Part shown: positions 1-12,450 of the stretch, piece by piece
How positions within the stretch are numbered: the first letter of the stretch is position 1
Layout of the letters: every line of letters begins with the position of its first letter
NCBI RefSeq assembly: GCF_963678635.1
Contig: NC_087062.1
Location: 55,875,970 to 55,939,969 of the forward strand
Direction of reading: 5' to 3'
Origin: Symsagittifera roscoffensis
Lineage: Eukaryota > Xenacoelomorpha > Acoela > Convolutidae
DNA length: 64,000 bases
Position numbers and translations under genes: made by a program
The notes under the pieces: generated by a model
What the model was told of the DNA's origin: nothing
Database searches by the model: none
The model's input: the letters and a program-made list of their open reading frames with translations, nothing else

Positions 1-165
1 TGACTGCTTTAAGTTATTTTTTGTGCAAATTCTCGATATAGAATTATCATTTTACTATTATCGATCAAATGTAATGATTCACCTTCTCTAATTCCTTGTC
101 TAAACCCTCAATTAAGTCTTTTTCTCGTAATGATAAGGATCATATGCTAACAAAAGAATCAATTT
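1..165. repeat. fragment of 3.6-kb tandem repeat unit (copy 0, block A)
   Basis: This block matches 5095-5259 closely and in the same orientation. In the most complete copy (3720-7346) it lies in the middle of the unit, so the window probably opens inside a further copy lying upstream. No protein is recognised in it. Confidence 0.7.
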
Positions 166-254
166 GGGAAAAGCAAATTTAAAAAAGTATTTTTAACTTT
201 GTGTTTGAAGAGCGCATACAAAAGCCGAGAAGTTCATCAATATAGAGCTCGCAA

Positions 255-3248
255 AATTTTTTTAAAATCAACTTCCGTTTTTGATTGTTGAAAAAATGCT
301 TCTCCTAAATTTTTCACGTAAGAAAAAATGCTTATCTTAGAGTTTTCTTAACATTTTCTGTATCTATGGAATTGTACGAAAATCAATGATATGCAATTTT
401 TCATATATATGAACAATTTTGGCCAACCCGGGTCTGTATAATGTATGCATTTCGAACAAACGCGCACATAAAGTTTGGCTGTCGCATTTTTTATGTGGTA
501 TTGCATTCGAATGCTGTTAATAACATAAATTAACGTATTTTTAATTAACTTTCTATAAATAAACTGTTGTTTTTCTATAAATCTAAGGTATACTCAAAGT
601 GTTTCCAGAAAAAAAAATATTTTCTCCTCCCTAAAGCAATTTTTTGAGTCACAATTGTAGTTAATCAAAAATGATCTATTGCAGTCAATGATCATGCCAT
701 CTGCAAAAAGACGTCTTTTTGAATAAGAAGTCACATGAGAAGATCTTTTTTGTAAATCAGGAAAAGCAAAGTACCAAAATCTGATTCTTAAGGACCTCCA
801 TTTTTTTAAATTAGGCAATTAGACATATTAGCCTTCACAAGAACACGTTACTTTTGTTGGTTAGACAGCATAGAACCATTCGAAATAATGCTTTGGATTC
901 TATATTTTGAAAGTTTATTCGAAAACATTTCTTGATTAAAGATATCAACTGCCTTTTTTAAAATAATGAAAAATCTGCACTTTATATCTTTATCCAAATT
1001 AAGTATTGATGCTCTGTTAATTCAGCAAGAGCATCGATAGTTGCAGTTTTTGACAAAATTAAGTTGTCGCTAACGTATAAGATTAAACTGTTAAATTTAT
1101 TAAAATTATTTTACAATTACATTTTTTTGTCCATCTAATTAGTTTTTCATTTTTCCTTTACTTGTTTTCTTTAGTGCTTCCAACATCTATAGCATTTGTT
1201 TAGTTTCAGTATTGCGTATCTTATGCTTTTAATGAACCACAAGGCACTTTGTTTTGTCTTTTTTTTCATTATAATCAATTCTAAAAAGCACTAGATTTGC
1301 TACTAGATGTATGGATCTGTTTCGTTAACTAGATTTTCTTCCTTTATTTCATACTGGTTTTTTAGCAAAGCAAGTTAAGATCTTTTCTTCTCTGATATAT
1401 GACATGTCGCGATAATTATAGTTAATCAAAGAACATTTGAAACATTAAATATAGGTTTTTTAAATTACTCAGATAAAATTCAACTTCAATTTTCTATGCA
1501 ACCATTGTCAATTGTAGAAGCGTCCTAGGTACGTCTTCAAAGATGTGTACGCTGCTTTTCAACTCTAAACTTAGCATCATTTTTTTTATAGAGGAGAATA
1601 GTTTTTGAAGACCTGCTAAAAAATTGGGCAAAATAAGCTTTTGGTCTGGTTCATTAAAAAAGCTGAAGATGTGCACTTGAAAGAGTGCTTTAGGTAATAT
1701 CAGCATCAAGGGCTTTCGCGAGTTTCATAACTTTACTTTCTTAGCACTTTTTTTCCATTAACTCATGAGCTACGTGCATGCAACTGAAAATTAATTTAAT
1801 GCGCTTTTTTTCCTTTGAATAAGTTTTACAAGTTAACTTGAAACATTTTTGTGATAAGAAAACCTATTAATTTTTTTTCTGACCATTGAAAATGGGGAGG
1901 AATTTTGGAGGTGTGTTTTTTTTTGTTTTCCACGCAAAATCACTACATACAATCATTGGACAGGGTTGAGTGATATATCATGATAAAGCTCTTTCAGTCG
2001 TCATTCGAACGACTTTAGAAAAATTTCAAAAACGTTTTCACAATTTTGAGAAAACCCCGGTTTTGATTTCAAGCTGTTATAATAAACTGAACTGCCATTC
2101 AATTAGTAAGGTAGCTAGTAATTGCAATAGCTTATTTAAGCTCAATTTAAGCCGTAAAAATTTAGTTTTGATAAAAAAAAGATATTTTTTGGAGTTCTTC
2201 AGCGCACTTTTGGGAATCAAAAACTTTAAAACTCAAAAGATTTTCGCAAAAAGTTTTTTGAAATTTTTTTAAAATCTTTTTTCGTTTTTCTTGTTAGTTT
2301 TCTTCAAAAACTGTTTTCCAATTGAGCTATTTTACTATGAACCATAAATATGCCTAACTTCTGTTTTTTCGTTCAAAATTTTTTTATCACAACGTGCAGA
2401 AAAAAAACGACACCCATTTGAGAATGTATTTTTTAAATTTTTTTTTAAGACTTTGGTCGGAACTATCTGTGCTACTTGCACAGTAACTGATATCCTTGTC
2501 AATTTTTTCATTCTGTGGTTTTTTTTCAAATCTGAATTCACTGTATCTCAAAAATTGAAAGTTCCTAATGCAGCGCCTGCGTTTCAACTTGATTGTGATG
2601 ACATTATTCTTTGAAAAATGTCAAAGAAAAACTATTTTAAAGTTTTGAGTTTTATTAAACTTAATTGAGTTTTTACAATGCCCTTCACGTTTTGAGTAGC
2701 ATTTTGAATCTGTGTGACTAGATAGTTTGAAAAAAACTAATCCGCCAGTTTTTGCAACACAAAAAAAACTGATGAAGCTTGATTTTTGATTTTCAGCATT
2801 TTGTTTGTTTTCCCCTGCCCCAATTTTTTGTTCGAAAATTATAGGATCCAAAATTTTAAATCTATTTAGTTAAAAACTAGAATTTTTGAGGTTAAACCTA
2901 AAAAGGATTAACCTAAGGCGCCGTGATTTTATCATGACACACATTGACTTAAATTTTGTTTTTTGTGTTTTGACACAAAAAAAAGACCTTTGTAGATATA
3001 TTCGTTTTCATAACTATTTCCTCGCAGGCCAGTTTTTGCAATCAATTTTGAGGAAAAGGATTGATTAAAACTTATTTTTTGACATCTTTTGCTCTCCTTC
3101 ATTTTTTAATAATGCCACAGGAAAAGAGGGTATTTATAACAAAGACTTTTTAAAATGAATAATTAATGGTAAAATTGACGTCTATAACATCCCCCCATCT
3201 CATATTTTCTTTCCATTTCCTGTCCCACTTAAAATAGTCAGGCAAGTT
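255..3248. repeat. tandem repeat unit, copy 1 (internally deleted)
   Basis: Two blocks match copy 2. Positions 255-1432 match 3720-4888, and 1433-3248 match 5537-7346. The ~650 bp that separate these blocks in copy 2 are absent here, so copy 1 is a deletion form. The copies differ by scattered substitutions and small indels. Short minus-strand reading frames are shared by both copies, but they resemble no family I know and are probably by-products of the duplication. Confidence 0.75.
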
Positions 3249-3719
3249 AGTCGCTCACTTTTACAAACCACATTGAAATAGACGGAGACCTTCCAGCTTC
3301 CATGCCAAATTGAAATATTGAAAGTTGATTTTTTTTCGAAAATTCACATTCTTTTTTTGAAACAATGTATTGCTTAAGTTCAATTCATATAGAATTTTTT
3401 CTGTTTCAAAGGATAACTTTTTTCAAGCAGGTAAAAATTTTGATTTATTTTGTATATCATGTTTATATATGCCTTGATCAATGTCTGATATTTTCAAAAT
3501 TCTAATTTTAAAAAAGTCATGTTTAAAATTGTTTGCCAAAATTTAAAACTTTGATGCTTTCAGTATACGATTTAAGAAAAGATCTCTTACACAATTCAAG
3601 TCGTTTCCAATTCATTGTAAATGTCAGGCGATCAACCTTTTGATGACTCTAGTTTTGAGTAAACCATTGGTTTAGTCACCTGTTCGGTCACGAACATGTC
3701 CCAAAAATTTTGAGAAGTA
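3249..3719. other. spacer between repeat copies
   Basis: AT-rich DNA between the end of copy 1 and the start of copy 2. I see no gene, no inverted ends and no match elsewhere in the window. Confidence 0.4.
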
Positions 3720-6700
3720 AAATTTTTAAAAAAACAATTTCCGTTTTTGGTTTATGAAAAATGCTTCTCCTACAATTTTCACGTAAAAAAAATGCTTATC
3801 TTAGAGTTTTCTTAACATTTTCTGTATCTATGGAATTGTACGAAAATGTATGATATGCAATTTTTCATATTTATGAACAATTTTGGCCAACCCGGGTCTG
3901 TATAATGTATGCATTTCGAACAAACGCGCACATAAAGTTTGGCTGTCGCATTTTTTATGTGGTATTGCATTTGAATGCTGTTAATAACATAAATTATCGT
4001 ACTTTTAATTAACTTTCTCTAAATAAACTGTTATTTTTCTATAAATCTAAGGTATACTCAAACTATTTCCAGAAAAATACATATTTTCTCCCCGCTAAAG
4101 CAATTTTTCGAGTCACATTTGTAGTTAATCAAAAAAGATCTATTGCAGTCAATGATCATGCCATCTGCAAAAAGACGTCTTTTTGAATAAGAAGTCACAT
4201 GAGAAGATCTTTTTTGTAAATCAGGAAAAGCAAAGTACCAAAAACTGATTCTTAAGGATCTCCATTTTTTTAAATTAAACAATTAGACATTTTAGCAGTC
4301 ACAAGAACACATTACTTTTGTTGGTTAGACAGCATAGAACCATTCGAAATAATGCTTTGGATTCCATATTTTAAAAGTTTATTCGAAAACATTTCTTGAT
4401 TAAAGATATTAACTGCCTTTTTTAAAATAATGAAAAACCTGCACTTTATATCTGTATCCAAATTAAGTAATGATGCTCTGTTAATTCAGCAAGAGCATCG
4501 ATAGTTGCAGTTTTGACAAAATCAAGTTGTCGCTAATGTATAAGATTAAATTGTTAAATTTATTAAATTTATTTTACAATTAATCTTTTTTGTCCATCTA
4601 ATGAGTTTTTCATTTTTTCTTTACTTGATTTTATTTTTAGTGCTTCCAACATCTATAGCATTTGCTTAGTTTCAGTATTGCGTATCTTATGCTTTTAAGG
4701 AACAACGAGGCACTTTGTTTTGTCTTTTTTATTCATTATAATCGATTCTAAAAAGCACTAGATTTGCTACTAGATGTATGGATCTGTTTCGTTAACTAGA
4801 TTTGCTTCCTTTATTTTATACTGGTTTTTAAACAAATCAAGTTAAGAATTTTTCTTTTTTGATATATGACATGTCGCGATAATTATAATTCATTGAATCA
4901 CCTCGACTATTTGTTTTAATAATTAAGATTGCAGGAAAGTGATCTTAAAAATTTCAACAAAACAGTAACTTAACTTTTGGGTTATTAATATTGGGTGATA
5001 TTAAAAAACTAATGGACGAGTGGAAGCTATAGCACAAGTGATTTGCAACAATACTTACAAAATCGACGCCATTTAGTTTTTAAATATTCAAGCATGACTG
5101 CTATAAATTATTTTTTGTGCAAATTCTCGATATTGAATTTTCATTTCACTATTATCGATCAAATGTAATGATTCACCTTCTTTAATTCCTTGTCTAAACC
5201 CTCAATTAAGTCTATTTATCGTAATGATGTGGATCATATGCTAACAAAAGAATCAATTTTTTTGGCAATGAAACCTATAAAAAACAGCTATTCTTTCTGA
5301 AAGGTTATTTGCAAGCTGCGCAATCAAATTCATGGATTTACCTCCGACCTTTGTACCACCGATCTCAGTTTTTCTATTGCTCATTAGGACTGTGCGAAGT
5401 CCTTGTAGTATAAGATTTTTATCTTTTTTTTCATTTAGCCATGTTTCTGTTAAGCTGCGAATATTTCTTGGAGGCCGAGATTACTTAGAAGTCCTTCAAA
5501 GTCTTCATGATGAAATTTAAGTAATCAATTACTGCTAAGAACATTTAAAACACTAAATATAGGTTTTTTAAATTGCTCAGATCAAATATCTTCTATGCAA
5601 CCATCGTCAATTGAAGAAGCTTCTCTGTTACTAGGTACGTCTTCAAAGATGTGTACGCTGCTTTTCAACTCTAAACTTAGCATCATTTTTTTATTGAGGA
5701 GAATAGTTTTTGAAGACCTGCTAAAAAATCGGGCAAAAATAGACTTTGGGTCTTGTTCATTATAAAAGCAGAAGATATGCACTTGAAAGAGTGCTTTAAG
5801 TAATATCAGCATCTATGGCTTTTGCGAGTTTCATAACTTTACTTTCTTAGCACTTTTTTCCATTAACTCATGAGCTACGTGCATTCAACTGAAAATTAAT
5901 TTAAAGCGCTTTTTTCCCTTTGAATAAGTTTCACAAGTTAACCTGAAACATTTTTGTGATAGGAAAACCTATTAACTTTTTTTCTGAACATTGAAAATGG
6001 TGAGGAATTTTGGAGGTGTGTTTTTTTTGTTTTCCACAAAAAATCACTACAAACAATCATCGGACAGGGTTGAGTGATATATCATATTAAAGCCCTTTCA
6101 GTCGTGATTCGAATAATACTAGAAAAATTTCAAAAACTTTTTCACAATGTCGAGAAAAACCGGTTTTGATTTCAAGCTGTAATAATAAGCTAAACTGCCA
6201 TTCAATTAGTAAGGTAGCTAGTAATTGCAATAGCTTATTTAAGCTCAATTTAAGCCGTAAAAACTTAGTTTTGATGAAGAAAAGATAGTTTTTGGAGTTC
6301 TTCAGCGCACTTTTGGGAATTAAAAACTTGAAAACTCAAAAGATTTCCGCAAAAAGTTTTTGAAATTTAAAAAAAAAATTTTCCTTTTTCTTGTCATTTT
6401 TCTTCAAAAACTGTTTTCCAAGTGACTTATTTTACTATGCATCTCAAATATGCCTAAATTCTGTTTTTTTGTTCAGATTTTTTTCATCACAACGTGCAGA
6501 AAAAAACGACACCCATTTGAGAAATATTTTTTTGTTTTTTCTAAGACTGTGGTCGGAACGTTCTGTGCTACTTGCACAGTAACTGATATCCTTGTTATTT
6601 TTTTCATTCTGTGGATTTTTTTTCCAAATTTGAATTCATTGTATCTCAAAAATTGAAAGTTCCTAATGCAGCGCCTGCGTTTCAACTTGATTGTGATGAC

Positions 6701-7346
6701 ATTTTTCTTTGAAAAATGTCAAAGAAAAACTATTTTAAAGTTTTGAGTTTATTAAACTTAAATGAGTTTTTTCAATGCCCTTCAAGTTTTGAGTACCATT
6801 TTGAATCTGTGTGACTGGATAGTTTGAAAAAATCAATCCGCCAATTTTTGCTGCACAAAAAAACTGATGAAGCTTGATTTTTGATTTTCAGCATTTTGTT
6901 TGTTTTTTCCCTGCCCCAATTTTTTGTTCGAAAATTATAAGATCCAAAATTTTAAATCTATTTAATTACAAACTAGAATTTTCGAGGTTAAATCTAAAAA
7001 AAGATTATCCAAAGGCGCCGTGATTTTATCATGACACACATTGACTTAAAAAAAAAAATTTTGTGTTTTGACACAAAAAAAGACCTTTGTAGATATATTC
7101 GTTTTCATAATTATTTCCTCGCAGGCCACTTTTTCCAATCAATTTTGAGGAAAAGGATTGATTAAAACTTATTTTTTGACATCTTTTGCTCTCCTTCCAT
7201 TCTTTAATAATGCCACAGGAAAAGAGGGTATTTATAGCAAAGACTTTTCAAAATGAATAATTGATGGTAAAATTGACGTCTATAACATCCCCCCATCTCA
7301 TATTTTCTTTCCATTTCCTGTCCAACTTAAAATAGTCAGGCAAGTT
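3720..7346. repeat. tandem repeat unit, copy 2 (most complete)
   Basis: The order is block B (3720-4888), unique part (4889-5094), block A (5095-5259), unique part (5260-5536), block C (5537-7346). All three blocks recur in the first 3.2 kb of the window. No terminal inverted repeats, target duplication or recognisable coding domain was found, so it may be a tandem segmental repeat rather than a classified transposon. The two copies share a sharp right edge at a short motif, ggcaagtt. Confidence 0.75.
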
Positions 7347-7960
7347 CAACCAAATTCATTTCAGATCATGCGCTGTGATTAAAGAGCTCCCTTAAATTGC
7401 ACAATCATTTCTTATGTTTCAGTGAACTTTTCAATGCTTTTTCTTGACCGAATTTTCTAGAAAATCTAACTAGAAAGGGCTTCTTTGTTGTATTTTCAAA
7501 TTAGCCAGTTTCATATCCATTCGAAAGAACGGAGGTTGATTATTGAGTAATCAATGAAGTTGGCACAAATTGACCTAGTATATCATTCATACGTTTTTAG
7601 TACATAATATTCATTGATAATTATTGGTCCTAATGGTCTGAACTTAACAAACTTTGATCGCCACGCAACCTGGACATAAAACACTCGGGCGGTAAAGTCG
7701 AATAAAGTTGATCAATTTGCGGTGAAATAGAACAAAATCGAACAATATCCAGTAAAGCCAAACAAAGCCCATAATGGACATCGCTAGACTCAAAAAGTCG
7801 AAAACTGACATCGTTCGACACAAAAAGTCAAAAAAAAACGTGAATAAAAGTTTTAGGTTCGTCAGGCTGAAAATGACCGTCGAAAAGCTTGGATGATGAG
7901 CGGGTCAAATTCCTGAGAACAGTAGAGCATGCAACCGTCATCAAATGATTAAAAATCTTT
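7347..7960. other. unassigned spacer with a short degenerate tandem repeat
   Basis: No gene is seen. Around 7690-7835 there is an imperfect tandem array of roughly 30-bp units ending in variants of aaaaagtcgaaaac, which looks like a decayed minisatellite. Confidence 0.35.
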
Positions 7961-7968
7961 ACAACACG

Positions 7969-8327
7969 CAGGTGCGGGTTTGCTGGGGGTTTTGGGTCAG
8001 GGGGCGGAGATATGGGGGATTCGACTCCCTCACCAACCAAAAGGCCCCTTTTTGCATCAATTTATGGCATCCATTTTCAGCTGACCAACCCTAAACTTTT
8101 CTAAAGGCGCCTTCGGCTCCAATATATACTAATTTTGAAGGGGAGCGCGCGCCGAAACAACGCATTTTTGACAAGTTTTTTTTTTTAAATTTGACAGCGG
8201 CACATCATTTTTCGTCAAAATAGGGTTTGTCTCTAGTGTTCTGGGTGGCTTGAAAAATCAATTAAATTGACCTAAAAAAGTAGACATAATTTCAAAATTC
8301 GAGAGAAAATACTAGATCCGCCCCCTG
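7969..8327 (-). mobile_element. hAT-type MITE, full length
   Basis: The left end resembles caggggcggattt and the right end is ctagatccgccccctg, so the termini are inverted. The flanks acaacacg (7961-7968) and acaacccg (8328-8335) form an 8-bp target duplication with one difference, as expected of hAT transposases. The interior carries the family's signature GC-rich segments, including gagcgcgcgccg and a tRNA-like gtcgaatccc motif (reverse strand). It has no coding capacity and must have been moved by a transposase encoded elsewhere. Confidence 0.85.
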
Positions 8328-8335
8328 ACAACCCG

Positions 8336-9848
8336 AAATTCTATTATTTAACAGTGTGCATAGACACAATCTGTCAGAACAGATATCATGTAGACTTCCG
8401 GAACTAGTTTCAATTGTTTTAACAACAGACAAGAAACTTTTCTAAGGTTTAATGCTTTTTTTCTAATTGCCATTTCCGAAAAAAATAAGGCGCATCAGAT
8501 TAAAATCCAAAATTCCATTGGAGTCAGCTGCCTTCTAAGACTCCTTCACAGTTCAATTTTTTAAAGTTAATTTGATCTAAGTTTTTGCTTTATCGCCAAA
8601 TGGAAACAGCATATAACGCGAATTGAAATGTGAAATTTTGAAAAATACTCTTAAATTTTCGTTCATTGGCTTTTATATTGAACCCTCAAACTATAATGTT
8701 GTATGAAAAAACATGCTCTGTGAGGTAAATAATGCTCTGTGGGATATTTGGTTTCTAGACACAGCCCATGTCTTGCTTGTTACGAAAAAACGTTTTTTCA
8801 ATTTTTTTTCGAGGAAATTCAACCGATTTTTCCCCATGAACTACTTAGACACGGAAATAGCAAGCCGAACAACCATGACCTCCCGCTCTGATTCGAGCAC
8901 TTTTTTATCTTTAACGCTTCAGCAATTTTGATATTTGTTAAGTGAAATAGAGCACTATGTCACATTAGTATCCAATTAGAAATAGGAGAGTTTTCATGAC
9001 CCATATTATTACTCGTTGAAAATCCATCGTAGAATAGTTTTTAGAACATCTCAAATTACTAGTTCTTTTAAAAAGATATACGTGACAAATTGTTTTCCAT
9101 AGCATTATTCTTGTATTTTCGAATGGTTTGTGTTGGTCTCCTGGTTTCATGGTGGTAGCAAATATTTTTGGAGGAAAAGTGTTTGATTTTTCTCAATCGT
9201 CTTCCTACCTTATTTCTATAAAAAACGGATACTCGAACTGATTTGTCGATATGTGCTTTTCAACTATCAAATTCTAACAGCCAAATTGTGAAAAAAAAAT
9301 CATTTTGCCCTTAAACTTACGAACCCAATGAGTAAGCTTTTGTCACTTCGTGTCAGACTTGTTTGGTGTCAACTTCGAGACTAATTTAGCTGACAATTAT
9401 ACCTGCCAGTAATAATTTTAGTTTTAAGTTTCTTGATTAAAACAGGCGTGAATACCCCCGTCTGATTGGTTAGTCGTTAAATGGTGACAAATTGCTGATT
9501 AAAATCATCGCACCTTGTCCGAAAACATCAATATTTCTGACATTGTCTCAGTGAACTCAGAGAAAAATAAAATAATCATCGTTGCCTGATGTCGAGCCGA
9601 CAAAAAATTGACTGTTTCTTTAATAATCTCCTTCCCTAAAAGCTTAACATAGCCCATAAAACCGAAAAAAAATATATGTTTATGGTGTGGGTGGAGTATT
9701 GAAACAGTATAGGCGATGTGAGGAATAGTGGTTCCAGGTAGGTTAGGGTCTCTCATTCAACTTATTTTCACTATCAATTATCGGAACACAGTGAATATTC
9801 AGCTACTTATATAATATTTTAACGAGTGTAGTTTGTAGTTAATATAGT
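8336..9848. other. AT-rich spacer, nothing identified
   Basis: Only short open frames occur, without domains, splice-site pairs or codon bias that I can support. No repeat partner was seen in the window. Confidence 0.4.
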
Positions 9849-9856
9849 GATGGTAG

Positions 9857-10060
9857 CAGGAGCAGAATTAGGGGGGAGGGACGCCTCGCCTTTTCCTCAG
9901 GGATTCGACACACTGCCGACCCCAATGTTTCCTTTTAGTACTGCTTTAGGACACTATCGTTTTTCTTACAATTTTTGAGCGGGAGCGCGCGCCAAAAAAA
10001 AAACATTTTTTTTGCTCAAAATTTTCCAAAAAGTACCTAAAAAGGGGTCTTCGGTCCGCT
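9857..10060 (-). mobile_element. hAT-type MITE, truncated
   Basis: It starts with caggagcagaattag, a decayed family terminus. It then carries the internal landmarks tcagggattcgac, gccgaccccaatg and gagcgggagcgcgcgcc. The other terminus is missing, so no target duplication can be scored. Confidence 0.7.
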
Positions 10061-10703
10061 CTTTCACAAGACTGTTCCATGTTTTTAGTCTAATTTTTTA
10101 AATTGTTCCATGTAGTTCAAAAATAAAATATTGCTCCAATTTAGGCAGTTAATTATTCCAAATTAAGCCATTTTTGTGACGCAATTCGACAAGAAGCCAA
10201 AAACCTGAGAATGGAGATTAACCTAATTCCTCATTTTAAAAGCCAACCTATCTTCTGCCTCTTGTTTCTACTTGGTTTAATGGATAGCTTTTAAAAAATA
10301 ATAGAAATACATTTCAAATCCTGCCAAGTGCTTTTTAAAATTAGTGCAATGAAAAGCTTCGCTTCGGGGGGCTCAGGGAATCCAATAAGGCTTTTGTTAT
10401 TCGCAGAATAAAATGACAATAACTCAATCTGTTAAAAGCAAAGATACCATCTTTAAAACAAGAAGTAATTCATTAATCGATCGTATATTTAACTGGAGTA
10501 ATCGGTAGCTGTGCAATTAGCACAGAATGTACTAGAATGGCAACACAACAAAAAAGGTAAAAGAAATTAAAAAATATATAAAACATATGTAGTTTTTTCA
10601 CAATAGATGTTGGCTATTTTTATGCGTAGTGAGAGTGATGACAAATAGTTTCAAAATAACTAAAATTGTTTTCATTTGATAAAATCGGACACGTACTTTT
10701 TTT
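10061..10703. other. spacer, nothing identified
   Basis: AT-rich sequence between the truncated MITE and the broken edge of the gypsy array. No gene or repeat partner is seen. Confidence 0.35.
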
Positions 10704-11781
10704 CTAACAAGTTTCTTCCACTGTCTCATCTGACTCAGCTTCCACATTCGCTACATTCTTAGAGTTACAACATTTGGCAAAGTGACCCTTTTTGTCACAG
10801 TTCCTGCAAGTAACATTTCTGGCTGGACAACTCTGCTTGTGGTTTGTTGAGAATCTGTTACCACAGAAATAACACGACTTCGATTTCTCGTTGATCCCCT
10901 TTTTCTTACTATTCTGTGCCCGATTAACCCTGTCCGAAAGTTTCTTACCCTGGACAGAGAAGGTGGGTTCCTGTTTTATCCGGGAATTCTGACCCAAGGT
11001 AGCACCTGCCTGGGAATAATTGCCCGACGACGACGAACTCCCGAGTTGCCTTTGCAAATCGGTGGCCGTTTGTGCTCCCTTTTCTTGCAGTAAAGCTGAT
11101 TTCAGAGAATCCTCCGGAGTAGCACCTGGATGAATACATAATTCTCTCTGAATATCCTTATATCTCATTTTGGCAATGAAGATATCTCGTACGACTTCCT
11201 TTTCTTGATCAATTGTCCATCCACACAGGGCGGCTTGTCCCGTCAAACGTAAATAGAATGCTTCCAAACTTTCTCGGTCTGAATGTACCGCGTTGTATAT
11301 TTGCATACGTTCGATGATGAAATTTTTCTCCTTTCTGAATAGGAGAACACAGAATTCATGGAATTCCCGAAACGTTAATTCGCTCAGATCCGCATGAAAA
11401 ATAAACGAGATTTAACACGTTGTTCAACCTCGAAATAATACACTCCTGGTGCAACTCGGGGACCTTTCGCCCGGCGCTCTTCATTCATTTCTGTGACTTT
11501 CCGGACCGCCGCGTCATTACGTGCAATACGACTTGCGATTGCTGCAGCATCTTCATCCGCGCCCTCAACTTCTGGTTTTGGAGCAGGATCGTCGTGTACG
11601 ACACCCGGAGGTTTTAATAACTCTCGTGGATCGCATCTCTCTCTTAGAGTAATTGCCAAATTGAATTGACCTATCCACGAACCCCAGCTATGTGGTGGGT
11701 CCGCAGTTGGTTTATGCCAAAATACGGATACGCCCAACAGGTCAGTTCGATCCTCTGAGGTCGAAACTGCTGGCTGCGCCA
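10704..11781 (-). mobile_element. partial second gypsy copy (gag region only)
   Basis: This fossil fragment is nearly identical to 17737-18806, the gag region of the neighbouring full-length element, and follows directly from the shared 280-bp LTR at 11782-12061. It includes the gag N-terminal part and a zinc-knuckle region (Cys-rich, CCHC type). The copy stops at about 10704, where unrelated DNA begins. The arrangement LTR-internal-LTR-partial internal is what recombination between LTRs of two tandem copies leaves behind. The near-identity implies recent origin. Confidence 0.9.
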
Positions 11782-12061
11782 TGTGAATCGTCGAAAGACA
11801 GTTTTAAAACAAGAATCAATTCTCCTTGTTATGTTATCATATAAATAATTTAGATAGATTAGTATTTAAATTATGTCATGACAATAGAAGTAAATACAAC
11901 TTAAATCTTTCATAAGTTGAAGAGAGTGAATAGAGAGCGCATGCTGTTAAAGCTAGAGTGGATTGGCAGGTCGGTAACGACCTTGACCGATAATGGAATT
12001 TAGCACGAATAGCTAGCACACTGTTGACGTCATGTTTAAGACTAAACAACGACGCACCACA
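11782..12061 (-). repeat. LTR shared by two tandem gypsy copies
   Basis: 280 bp, beginning TGTGGTGCG and ending TTCACA on the minus strand, so it has the usual TG...CA ends. A polypurine tract (GAGAGGGGGAAA, minus strand) abuts it at 12062-12075, which marks it as the 3' LTR of the full element. A gag copy abuts its other side, so it also serves as 5' LTR of the partial copy. Confidence 0.95.
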
Positions 12062-12075
12062 TTTCCCCCTCTCGG
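12062..12075 (-). other. polypurine tract of the gypsy element
   Basis: A purine run on the minus strand lies directly before the TGTGG start of the 3' LTR. In this family it primes plus-strand DNA synthesis. Confidence 0.85.
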
Positions 12076-12210
12076 GAAAAGAATTCAAACCGTGTTTGAA
12101 TTTCTTTACTCTAAAGTACAAAATTACTAAATGCGCTTTTACATATGAAAACCGTGAAGAACATCAGGTAGACAAAGAGATTTATGGAAAATGACTATCA
12201 TATATAAAGG

Positions 12211-12450
12211 TTTGATATGAATTTTAACGATTGTAGCGAGAACAAGATACAATAGTTTGTATAATGTCTGGACCAAATGCTGAATTCGATAAATGCAAAA
12301 GTTTTATTTATCTGACCGACGTGAAGTTGCAAAGAGAAATTTGGTATGAATTTTAAGGTTTGTAGCAAGAACAGGGTACAATAGTTTGTTTAAGTTCTGG
12401 ACCAAATGCCGAATTCGATAAATACAAAAATTTTATCTATCTGACCGACG
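12211..12450 (-). repeat. two 111-bp tandem repeats at the 3' end of the gypsy interior
   Basis: Units at 12211-12321 and 12340-12450 share most bases (both begin tttg.tatgaatttt and end tctgaccgacg) with a period of 129 bp. The second unit overlaps the end of the pol frame and the first lies in the untranslated part before the polypurine tract. This looks like a local duplication within the element. Confidence 0.8.

Noticed and set aside
2335-2851. Lys-rich frames repeated at 6473-6685
   Set aside because: Low-complexity frames in both copies of the 3.6-kb repeat; no start context, domain or splice signals.
7640-7840. Repetitive stretch that might be a CRISPR-like or satellite array
   Set aside because: Units are few, imperfect and without unique spacers; the window is eukaryotic.
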